Below, piece by piece: positions 25,763 through 36,690 of a stretch of 64,000 nt of DNA. The notes below the pieces were generated by a model. The model was not told the origin of the DNA. It saw nothing but the letters and a program-made list of their open reading frames with translations, and did no database searches. The stretch spans positions 806,001 through 870,000 of the forward strand of contig JAFREQ010000025.1 in assembly GCA_025331565.1 (NCBI GenBank), read 5' to 3'. The position numbers and the translations under genes were made by a program. How positions within the stretch are numbered: position 1 is the first letter of the stretch; each line of letters opens with the position of its first letter. This DNA is from Holacanthus passer (taxonomy: Eukaryota; Chordata; Actinopteri; Pomacanthidae).

Positions 25763-28700
25763 TGAGTTGTGAGCTCATTTGGAATTCCAGTGTGTTGGTA
25801 ATAATAAGGGAACCTCGGCAGCCCTTGTTGAATTATAGATCACACCAGCATGATTGGATGAGGTTAGGCCATTGAAACACCAACTTAATAATTTACAGAT
25901 TGTATTACTACAGTAATAATTGCATGGGGAAGGTAAGCATTTTCCACAGTCCTCCCACATACTGTACATGACAGAAGAAGAGCTGTGTGTGTTATTGCAT
26001 GTTAAGTCTTCCGAAGACAAATGTTGACAAAATTGCCCAATTTATCTCTTTTGTCTGTTTTAAAGCTGCAGATCTGAGCAGTTTTTTTTCTTTTCGATTG
26101 ATGTCATTTTATCTGAAAGCCACAATGCTTTGAGGATGCTGTGGTTCAGATGATGATTTACAATCTACCAACATGAACTACTTTGAGTGCCACCCCCCTG
26201 TACCCCAATTTCTCACCAAGCCGTGTCCTCATTTCGACCTTGTGAAGAGAGTGGGCATCAGGTCGCTCATTGTCAGTGTCAGACTCGATGATTCAACCTA
26301 CTTGGCTTCATCAGTGTCAGCTCACTCGGCAGAATCCGACATGTGCTCATACACCCATATTATCATTAACTCATGTCTGCTTCTTGTTCCTATTACCTCC
26401 ACGTTTGTCTCCATCTTTTGCCATATTTCACTTCTCCCTCAGCCCGACTGGATGCGTGACTTCATGACACATTGCCCGAATATGTGTGCCGTGTCACTGT
26501 GACTTCACACGGCCACGTCTCAGTCCAATTCTGTCTTCGGTGCCTGTGTTTATGAAGAAAGGATGTCCCAGCTTTCAGTCTGCCAGACGCGTGGAGGCAT
26601 TGTCTTTCCAGAGAAAAACATGGTGAGCAGCAGACTTCACGATGATGGCGTAGGAAATGAGAATATATAGAGTGTTGGAGGACGCCGGGGTTGGTAGTGA
26701 TAGGACCGTGGAACAACCTCATTAACTTCACCCCCTGTTGTCGGCAGCAGGTGAAAATCAAGTCGGGCAGGCACACATATCTCCTAGTTGGCCACTTTTT
26801 CCCTCGACAGACTGCTTTTTCTTTAGCCCTAATATAAGTTGACAGACAGTTAAGTATCCTCGCTGCACATCCGTGTGTGAGCGTGCACGCCTGCAACCAT
26901 ATGCTGGTGTGGTTTGCCTGTGGATTGCAGGGGCAGGACTTCCTCGGGAGATGGCGAAGTTGCAGATAAAGCTGGCTGATTGTGTCTGTGTTGCGTCATT
27001 TGGAAGACAGCGGATTAATAGCATGCCTTTACCACCTCCGTGCTGATATTGAGTTAATATAGCGAAAAAAAGATAAACAGTCTTCGTGGTTACCAGTCAT
27101 TTGCTGTACATCAAGTGCGCATCTTTATACACTGATGAAAATAGTTCTACCTTTAGAACTACTTAAAGTCAGATTTTGTAGAGTATGACTTTTTTTTTTC
27201 CTTTTCTTGAGAGACTGCAGACCTGGGAGATAATATCAATGTGATATTGATAGTGTGATGCCAGTTTCCTTTTCCTGGCGTTTTGGCTTTTTTGTAATAT
27301 GGTGAAATAGCATAAATGTGGGAGTGCAATTTCAAATCAAAACAGGAAGGCATGTTGGAAGTGGTCCAGGAGAATTAATTCAGTTTCGGAAGATGGCATG
27401 TTTACTATCGTCTTGTTTTTCTGTTACAGCACTTGTACATTTGTACCTAAATTGTTTGATTTCTGTTGGCTAGTCAACATTAAAAGCACAATTTTTATGA
27501 CAGAAATTCCTCCCATAAAACATAGCTTTGTAACAGTGTAAAGAGTTGGATTTATGTTTCCTTCATTTGACCTTTTGTCAGCAGAATCTTGTGCAGCTCT
27601 TTGTTTTGTGAAGTCTGCAGTTAGAGAGAACAACACGACTCTGGGCTACAGTTTTTAATGTCTCCATTTATGTTCATCAATGAAAAAGAAATGAAAACAA
27701 TAGGCTTTTTAAAGCAACTTATTTCCTAGGCCCAGTGGTTATACAGCCTATTTGTGACTGTCTGTTTCATTAAGTTTTAAGGACGGAAAGCCAGTAACAA
27801 AATAATGTGTGCTCCTTTTGCAGATGACTTCAAATAAGAAAGAAAATCCAAAATAATGTAATTGCTCTGAAAAAAAAAAGCCATAATTGGCCAGTCAGGT
27901 TTAGAGGAACTAATGGAGGGCAACTGAGGCAAAACTAAATAGATACTGTTTTAGAGATTGTTCTTTTTTTGTCACTTCCTTTGTGGAAGAGAGGGAATAA
28001 TCAGCGAGTGTACTTTGTGACACAGATCGCAAAATTTGGATCTGTTAAAGTAAAACACATGTATTTTACTTTGAGGTATTGCTCATTGTGACATTCTTCC
28101 TGCCTTCGTCAATAACCTTTATTATGTTAAGGTTTGAAGAAATGATTCACCCTCTCTTGCTCTTTTGTCAGTGAACCTTCTCTGTCAAAGCTCCAACACG
28201 TGCAGTATTTGTTCTATTAAAATAAAGAACGCTTTCTCGTGATGCCTGAAAATAGCAATTACTCGAAATCAGATAGTGGTCAACATATTGTGCCGTCACA
28301 TTGACAGCTGACAGAAATTGGCAACACAATTTTATCTGTACTTTGGAAATTATCATTTAAATCTGTGCAATCTGCTACCTCGTCATCCCTCTCTGATGGG
28401 GGTCTGTGAACCACTTTCTTCTAGCCGAGCAGAGGAACCTCTTCTGCCCTGCCACTCTTTTAATTGGGACGCTACGGTTGAAATCGGAGTGGCTGGGACC
28501 CGCGGGGAGTCCTATTTCTATCTTACCCTGTACACTTTCAACTTGCAAGTTAACGAACACGCCAAACCGTTATGTTTAGACACACAGCATGACTCAAACA
28601 CCGCATATCTCTCATTTACCACCTTCACCTCCATTTTCCTTAAAGTAGCCCGCACATCCTACCTAGCAGCGAAGTCCAAGTACAGCAGGTTTGAGGTCTG

Positions 28701-29165
28701 GTGCTCAAATTAAATGATACTTGTGCCGCTATGGTGTGTCAATGTGCTATTGCGCATTTTTGAAGCCCTGAATAATATCCTGCTGCTGCTCTCGCTCTCT
28801 GAAAATGGGCTACGCTTTCAGAAAGGTATATTGAGTTTGCTGGGAGGTTCAAAATTAAAAATTAGAGGAAACCTCCAGGTTACATATTGCATATTCTGTT
28901 GGCATAAAATGGTGTAACAAATACTTTCCCTTGTTTTTTTTAATTTACATTTCTTTTGCTGCTATTTTTTCCAAATACAAATTTAGTTTAAATGCAGTTT
29001 TATGTCTGAATTTTAGAGTTTTCTCTCTAACAAGATAGAAAACAAGGCCTGAGTCATCAGGCAGTGCTCCCCTTTCTCACTTTCATGCCCACTCAATTTT
29101 GCTCTGTCCTGCTTTCATAGCAATAATTCTGTCTTTTGCACCATCTCTTCCTCTGTCGGTTGCTG

Positions 29166-29167
<2 letters not shown>
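25763..29167. other. Unique AT-rich non-coding DNA
   Basis: About 3.4 kb with no exon, RNA gene or recognisable transposon. Open frames at 26462-26896 and 28318-28713 were read and have no domain. Short T or A runs occur at 27190-27199 and 27870-27879. Confidence 0.6.
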
Positions 29168-29202
<35 letters not shown>

Positions 29203-29210
29203 CACACGCA
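29168..29210. repeat. CA microsatellite
   Basis: A pure (CA)n array at 29168-29199 is followed by the degenerate CTCTCACACGCACA. Confidence 0.96.
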
Positions 29211-30037
29211 CATAGAATGGCAATTACACAGTCTCATTGAACATTTGCCAATTTCTTCTTCCTTTACTCATTTTCTGTTTCACTCCACCTTTTTAATCAT
29301 CACACTGTTGAGGATCGCAGAGTTATAACTTTCTTTCTCTGCAGGACAGAATATCATTTCTTCTTAGATGTGTGTGTGGGGGGGGTGGGTGGTTCTGTGC
29401 TACTGGTCTCGGCTTCTCAGCAGCACCTTTAAAGCTTTGTAGGTCCCAGAGAGTGCTCAGAAAAGAGAAGATGTTGGCAAGCTCAGGCATCCTGCCAGCT
29501 TGTCCATCTTTCTCTACATGGGCTGCTGCTGCTTGGGGTCACCGTTCAGGTCAGGTTTAGAATCTGTCAGCAGGACTAGTTTTCCTTTCACTGTTGAGTG
29601 CACACACACATACACAGACTGTGGAGAATATAACAAACACCCAGCAGTATAGGAATAGCTATTAAGGCGAAGGAGCACATTATTCCTCAGAGAAGTTTTT
29701 CTTGTAGTGCTGTCACTCAGTTCCTGAACTGTTTGTAAATGGAAATCAGGACAACTTTGGAATAAATAAGATAAATCTTTGTACCCTTTTTAAAAATGAT
29801 CATCTGCAATCCAAAACCTTCCATTTATTGATTTATCAGGTCACGAGGAAGACTATGTAGAGTGATTTCATGTTGCTACTCATTGAATTTGTTGGCAGTA
29901 TCATTATTGAAAATGCAAGTATTATAAATACTGGCATCTAAAAGTAGCCTCACGATTCTGATGCAAACATTCAGAACAATCAGTGGCCATGATGTTTCTC
30001 ATGATGACTGCTAACAGTGTCATAGCAGTACTGAAAC
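29211..30037. other. Unique non-coding DNA
   Basis: A short G-rich patch (GTGTGTGTGGGGGGGGTGGG) lies at 29369-29390. No gene or transposon recognised. Confidence 0.55.
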
Positions 30038-30136
30038 AATTTGATTGAGTAGTTGATCGGAAGATTAATTGACGGCAATTTGTATAATATTTTAATCCTT
30101 TAGTTAATTTATCAAGCCGAGATACCAAGCCAAGTA
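30038..30136. repeat. Decayed AT-rich dispersed repeat
   Basis: The succession TTGATTGAGTAGTTGATCGG, AAGATTAATTGACGGCAATT and TTTAGTTAATTTATCAAGC follows the order of a very common teleost repeat built from GATTAATCGATTAGTTGATCG-like words, with scattered substitutions. The class of that repeat is not something I can prove here. The ends are approximate and the copy is clearly old. Confidence 0.5.
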
Positions 30137-31739
30137 TTGTTACTGTTTGGGTTTGGACTGTTGGTCAGACAAAACTGCCAGAGCTCATTGAAAAAAAAAG
30201 GTGTTAAGTTAATTATTATTTTTTATTTGCCCTTCGCTGTAGAGCATGTTCACACATCTACTATGACTTCTGTTAATGGACGATTTGGCTGAAAAGCAAC
30301 CTTAAGTTTTTTCTAAATGCAAAACTGTTCAGAACAAGACTGAAGTTATTTTTTCAATTTCTCAAATATTCAGGCTTAAAAATAAAACTGTTAGAAAGCT
30401 GTTAATTTATTTTGGAGTTAATGCTGAGCCTGTTGTTTTCTTGATATGTGAGCTGTTTTTATGTGACTGCAGCTGATGATTTTCTAAATACAGTATATTG
30501 TCATGACCGATTTTCTTGCCACACCTCAGGTTTCATTTGGCGTGTGTGTGTAACTGATGTGTGTGAGCCTGCGGTTCAGGTAATGACTTTTTTGCCTCAT
30601 GTTGCTTCAAAAAAAAAAAAGCACATATTAAAGTGGTAGACATTCATTACCATGGATTGCCGGCGTAGCTGTGCTTTAGTCTCCTAAATTTTAATATACC
30701 TCTGGATGCAGTGTTTATTTTGTTCATCCACTATGTCCATGTACATAGATGTGCACATGTAGCACATGCACACTTGCATGCACATACACACGAAATGATC
30801 ATTTTCAGCTTTTCTGCTCTGGCTAAACTCCCTCAGAATTGTAATGCTCCAGGTTCTTCCTCCTCCCTCATCGCTCGCTCTCTGTCTCTCTCTCCCCCCA
30901 TCAGCCTGTGCTCTCTCCCCCACTTCCCCATACCTTAGAGGCAAGTTTGTGACATGAGATGGAGCTGCGGCTTCCCTCCGTTCTCCCTTTGATAGAGGTG
31001 TGGGGTCTAATGAAAGTGAAGCGATGGGGACTGGGAAGAAGCTGAGGGACTGTGTAAACCGCGGGGGTCTGGGTCTGGAATTGGATAGTTAGAAGGTTGC
31101 CACAGTGCATTAGTGCAAGGGACATGGAGTGGGAATATCGGGAATGGCTTTTTTCACCAGTGATTGGGTCCCTTGTCACAAAGCCTGCTGGTTTAAATGA
31201 TGCCTGATTAATTGAATGAGCCACATACTCCGCATTGACTGCACTGATAAGGACTCCATGCAACACACCGAGTCCCCTGTATTATTTTCACCACAATTGC
31301 CGCATGAATCTGTTCAAGACAGTTTAGATTCTCCAATGAAACAATATTGCCCACAGTGCAATAGTTTGTCAGGGTATCATCGGTTCCCAATTCTGAGTTC
31401 AGCAATTGGCCTCGTAGTACAGGAAAAGCAGAAAAACTTCTGCCTGTGTTTTTCAGAGATTGTCAGTTGTGTTACGCTGCAGGTCAATCAAGACCCCTCA
31501 CTTCGCTTCCTATGCTTGACATATCAGTATGATGAAACAGGATGTCAACACAGTAGGCAATTCACCGGCGCTACAGTAGACTGTAGTACATCTGAGAGAT
31601 TAACCAGGTATTCAGATGTATTAGAAACTATTTCAAAGGATTAAAATGTTTCAGCCTCACCTAAAGTGTGACATCAAATACAGTTTCTTCACTTAGAGAG
31701 GGTAAGCGGATTTAGGCTCTCTCCTTTCAATTTGTCTTG
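30137..31739. other. Unique non-coding DNA
   Basis: No exon or intact mobile element recognised. An A run lies at 30609-30620 and a pyrimidine-rich tract at 30855-30925. Open frames at 31216-31644 and 30901-31266 were read without finding a domain. Confidence 0.55.
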
Positions 31740-32130
31740 AATGCTGTTGAAACGGTCCAGGACGGACTGGCGTCAAGATGTGTAGAAAGGATCGATCCGT
31801 CCTCCTTAGAGGCCCGACAAACGCCGGGCCCCACGCCTTTATGCCGATGCATTAGAAGATTAAAAGTAATGTCTGGATGTGGCAGTCGCTTCCTAATTGA
31901 TCCTAAGCCGCCTCCTCCCACACGCAATCTCCACTCCCCTCCCCGCCATCAGATGAGGTGCTGCACTGTATCGATCCCTGACGCCAATTTCTTGATTGCA
32001 AATCCTGATGTGAAGAATCCGGCCTAATGCCATAATCATACACTTGTGATTATGGGGGAGTCTCTTCTAATCAAAGATCCAGGCTGCCGTGCCAGAAGGC
32101 AGCGCAGGGAGGCAATCAGTAAGTGATCGT
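31740..32130. promoter_or_regulatory. Candidate conserved non-coding element with inverted repeats
   Basis: Repeat-free block with higher CpG content than its surroundings. It holds an interrupted inverted repeat, AGGACGGA (31759-31766) with TCCGTCCT (31796-31803), around a GGATCGATCC palindrome. A second inverted repeat pairs CCATAATCA (32030-32038) with TGATTATGG (32047-32055). TAAT cores (CCTAATTGATCC, CGGCCTAATGCC) are frequent. The pattern resembles conserved enhancers, but this is inference only. Confidence 0.28.
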
Positions 32131-32864
32131 TAAAGAAGACACACTGAAAATATCCAGCAACCTTCTGAGTCTGTCTTTCTGCTTCTGCTTTGGTTCGAGC
32201 AAAGGCATGATCCTCAACTGTGATTACAGCAAACTAGGTGGATGAAAAGCCGGAGCTGTTTAGTGTCAATTGATGTGAATCTACAGTAATTGCTATTTAC
32301 ATGTTGAATCATGTACAAGAGTGTTAACGTGGGATCCTGAAATGACTGGATCAAGGGAGTCGTAGCTCATTTATGATGCCGTGGAGCCGACTCCACAGTC
32401 AGAGACACAAGTGGAAGCAGAGTTGAACACAACTTTGTACACACTCTAAACTGTACTAGATAAACAGTTCACCTTATTTTGGAGGATCTGAGACCTATAA
32501 GCTAATTGTTGACACTGGCTTGTAGTTATTTATGAAGATGAGCTGATTTCACTGGGCAGCACTGACATCTACTTTAATAGTGTATCAAAAGTTCATCCGA
32601 GGTCACCGGTAGAAGCTGACAGGGTGAAATATGTTGTTTCCCCCATTGACATCAGCTACTGGCCCAAGTAGCTAATTAGCTTATTAAAGTGGTTGTGTGC
32701 AGTGGGAGGTGGAACATGGATGCCTCCTCTGGTGCTCACTTTTTAATAAGCCGATTCTTCTTTTTAACAGAACGGAGAGACCCCGAGCATCCAGCTGACC
32801 TCTGTACTTAACATGTGTTAAAAGGCAGGGCAGTGGACTAGAAAGCCTGGCTTTGAGAAAAGGA
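32131..32864. other. Unique non-coding DNA
   Basis: No gene or repeat recognised in this stretch. Confidence 0.55.
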
Positions 32865-32897
32865 GAGGAGAGAGAGAGAGAGAGAGAGTGTGTGTTT
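32865..32897. repeat. GA then TG microsatellite
   Basis: A (GA)n array at 32866-32888 switches directly to a short TG run at 32889-32897. The overlapping Arg/Glu open frame is its translation. Confidence 0.93.
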
Positions 32898-34324
32898 GTG
32901 AGGGAGAAGAAATTAAAAGATGCCCTCATAGGATATACTACACCCCCTAAAATGATCCTGTTTTGCATCCCTGCCCCTAAAAAACTATTTTCCTTATACA
33001 GTTTGCACCAAGTGAGTAAATCAAGATGCAGCTCCACACCGTGCCAGGCAATATATTTCACCTTTTAAATGCAATCTTCAAGTGCTTATTGTTCCTTCCC
33101 TCACTCCTCTCTGCAGTATGTCAGTGCGGTAAATAATGCTAATAATTTCAGGATGTTCACCTTGACAGGAAACTGGCTGTTTTCTTTCAGCAGCTCATTC
33201 AAAGACTCATGCGGTGCATTGTTTTTTGATATGCAGCAATGAGGTACTTCAACTGCTATTGTTTAACCTATGGGGAATAGAGCCTGATGTACCTCCCATC
33301 TTCACAGAGATGGAAATGAAATCGGTGAGGATGTGCACATACCTTTCAATGGTATTGATAGGTTAGCTTTCTTGTTTGTTGATGGTTTCAGTGTTGCTCG
33401 TGTTTCTCGTGTAGTTCTGTAGGAAATTGAGCTATTCCTTCAACAGGGCGAGATGAAAGATATACAGCGTGTTCTGAAATAGTCATATTGAGCAATCAGG
33501 TGTCGAGACAGCCCTGATTCATGTTGCCAAATGAATGGAAACTGAATTTTGTTATGTCACTTGATTTGGTCCTTGACGTTTTGATTATGTTATTATGAAA
33601 GCCCTCCACAATTGAACCTATGTCAATTTCCATCCAGTGGTTCAGAATTGATTGTAATGAAAGGATGTGATCATTTTTCAGAGATTTATATTATGTTTGG
33701 AAGGCGCTAACATTTACATCAGAATGTACTGAGTGTGAAAAATGCCCTTAATGAGCTGTACTTGAGACCCAGATTGCTACAGGAAAACATTTTTCCCTTT
33801 TAACAACATAAATGTGTATACAATACAACTACAATGAAAACATATTTCCTCTTTGATAATGTGCTTGTCTGCCCTGATGGCTCATTTTAAATAATGGTTT
33901 TCGGTAAGTAGTCAAAAAGCAGCACGACGATCATCAATTGGGTAAATGGTCCTAAAAATGTGTCCTTTGGAAAATAATACGAGCAGCCATCAGGCATCGC
34001 AGTAAATGTTGTTGATAGATGACTGTTAATAATCAAAAATAAACTGAAAGCAATCATATGCCAAATGTTTTTTTTTTTCTTTCTTATTTGCCAAATGATT
34101 GTACATCAACATTTAAATCCCTACTGTACTCTCCTTGTTTCATCTAATCTTTCCTCCCTCGTCTCCCTGCCTCTGCTGCTCTCCCAGCCTGATGTTCTCT
34201 CAGCCGGCCTGCAGAGGGTAGTCACTGACTGCATTAAGAGCCACACACCAAAACCCCTCATTTCATATACACACAAGCTTACACATTTGCGCATGTATGC
34301 CGGTGCACGAGCACAAGCTAGTCT
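32898..34324. other. Unique AT-rich non-coding DNA
   Basis: No exon, RNA gene or transposon recognised. A T run lies at 34067-34078 and pyrimidine-rich sequence follows at 34130-34190. Confidence 0.55.
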
Positions 34325-34325
34325 G

Positions 34326-34356
<31 letters not shown>

Positions 34357-34357
34357 G
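34325..34357. repeat. CG/CA microsatellite
   Basis: GCGCGCG changes into a pure (CA)n array ending near 34356. The CG-to-CA composition resembles the array at 22617-22690. Confidence 0.95.
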
Positions 34358-36269
34358 CCGTAACACAGAAACGAGGCTGCCTCTGTCATTACGCCATATT
34401 TCTAGACTCAATCTAAGCATTACATCTGTATCTGATTAGACATAAGGTAGGTGAGAGAGGAATGGAAATTGCCAGATGTGGACAACTTTTTTTTTTTTTT
34501 TTTTTTAAAAACCAGATAAACCCCAGTCCCAGACAGGTGGAGCTGGTGCAGCCTTGTGCCAGGTTGCAACAAACCATACACTTACCAGGGTTGCCTAGAT
34601 GAAACGAATGGGATTTTATGTAAACTGCTTGTCAGCTGAGATACACACTGATCCTTTTTTCCACGGGGCTGGGGGGTTTTGGGAGTTGCTACAGTATGGT
34701 GTGTATTTCGTGTGCATTTGTATGAGTGTGTGTGCTACGTCTGTGTATTAATGTCTATTTATTTGATCTCCCGAGCCAGATTTGGGGGAAGACAGGCATA
34801 AATACATACCTGTACACATGCTTGTCATAGAAGCACTTTCATACTCTATCGAATATGATGTGGAAGCTTTAATAATGGATGTGAGCAGCAGCTGGAAAGG
34901 TGGAAAGGCATTGATTTATACCCACAGGTTTCCTGGGATTTTTATAGGATTGGCTAAATGTCATTACACTGCAGGTGGGGAGGTGATGAACTGTAATAAA
35001 CTTTGATGTGGATGGGTGTGTGTCTCCTGTCATTGGCTCATAAACCGGAACACTGTGACAAGTCTCAAAAGATCTACTACCCTCCCACCACCTGTCATCT
35101 TTTCAAATGCACACACTTCACATAACTGCGCTTGCAAACAGACGTCTGAATGTGTGCAAGTACAAACACGTACAAATGCATTCACACACATGCACACACA
35201 TACATACACATCCACTTTGCACATATGGACACAAGAGGAAGTGTAGGAGAAGAATACAACCACCAGACTGGCTGTTGTATGTATGTTGACAGAGCTGTTG
35301 TCCCTCCATGACGTGGTGTGTGAACAGTATGCTGTGCCTATATAGTAAACAGTGGTGAGTAAAAGCTGGAATGTGCTACATCCTTTCACATGTCGGGAGG
35401 TATTGATTCACTTGCGTGAATTTGTTCAAACACACAGTATAGCTGAGACGCGGCGATGCAACAGATTGATCCCTCTTATTAATGTGCAGACATTTGGATT
35501 TGAAGGTTTAATTTTAACTCTATACTGGCATAAAAATCGATGGCTTACAAAAATGAGTTTTCAAGTCGTGTCAAGGTTAATGAAGATGTATGAAAATGTT
35601 CAATTTTCACCAGTTTTTAGCCCTGATGTCATAATTTAACTGTGAAACCTTGATTCTTCTCATGTTTGACACCATCAATGAACTACTCCTACCTTTTAAG
35701 AACAGAAATTCAGTGTTGCAGCGGTGGTTGAATTGATGCTGATGCAATACGTTTTTGTTTTCATGACATATTTGTTTTCAGCTGGAAAGCCTGCTTTTAT
35801 TCTATTGTGTTCATATTCTCTATTTACATGTGATTGTTTCTTGCTTTGCTGTTAAAAGCATTTGCTGCTGAAGTTAAGTATCTGTTGATGACTTAAGTGT
35901 CTCCCAATTGCCAGGTTGTTTGCCATTTTTCTTCAATAGTCAGGTAATGTTTGATTCATTATTTTCTTGTATGTAAGTATGGTTTGGGAGTGCGAAGAGA
36001 CACTGCTCACAAGCGAAATCATAAGACATAGAAATGCTTCGATCAGGTTTTTTAGGGCAGTGATGTATTTTTTGTAACTGTAAATGGTAATACATTGTCT
36101 ACTTCATCTGTTTTCTCTTATATTTTATGTTCTGATTTTTGGATTATAAGACTATTATAGATTAGTTTATATAAATATTGGCCCGTGGATCAGTGCCATG
36201 TTGGCCACTTTATCATAGCCTTTGTGTTTGTACATGGTATGTACTGCACCTCAGCCTTTTCAAACACCT
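34358..36269. other. Unique non-coding DNA with a long T run and CA-enriched patch
   Basis: A T run of about 20 lies at 34487-34506. Degenerate CACA sequence at 35105-35230 generates overlapping spurious frames on both strands. No gene recognised. Confidence 0.55.
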
Positions 36270-36690
36270 CATTGGTTATGTTTTTGTGTGTGAGTTAGTA
36301 CGGTATGTTTTCTCATTACTGTAGTTCAAGTAATACGTCACCTGATGTGGGTCTGTAGCTTTATTGGCCTCCCTGTTATAAAATAAATTCAGTCTGGTCC
36401 CTCTCTGCAAGTCATCGAGCTTATTCTGCTGTTTTTTTTGCTCAGCATTAAACAAATGCATCCTAATGTCATCCAATATTAAACAGCCATTAATTCTACC
36501 CCCCACACCTCTAATCTCAAATGAGCAAATCTGTCCTTGTTTCCTATCAACAAACAACTGCAGTGGATGCACCTTGAAGGTCAAATCCCGTTCTCTAATT
36601 AATTGGCCTGGATGTTTCTGATGGTGTTGTCCGGGGCAGAGATCTTGCTAAGTGCGACATTAATATTCACAATCTTGTTTATCTGCCATT
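36270..36690. promoter_or_regulatory. Candidate conserved non-coding element
   Basis: Repeat-free segment with dense AT-core motifs: CATCCTAATGTCATCC, CAGCCATTAATTCTACC, TCTCTAATTAATTGGCC, GACATTAATATTCAC. The TAATTAATTGG word and the overall look resemble vertebrate conserved enhancers. No alignment is available to test it. Confidence 0.25.

Noticed and set aside
25269..25772. Longest plus-strand open frame (167 residues) as a gene
   Set aside because: No recognisable domain; the tail is the translation of a GACA/GAGA repeat; the CpG-rich part only lowers stop frequency.
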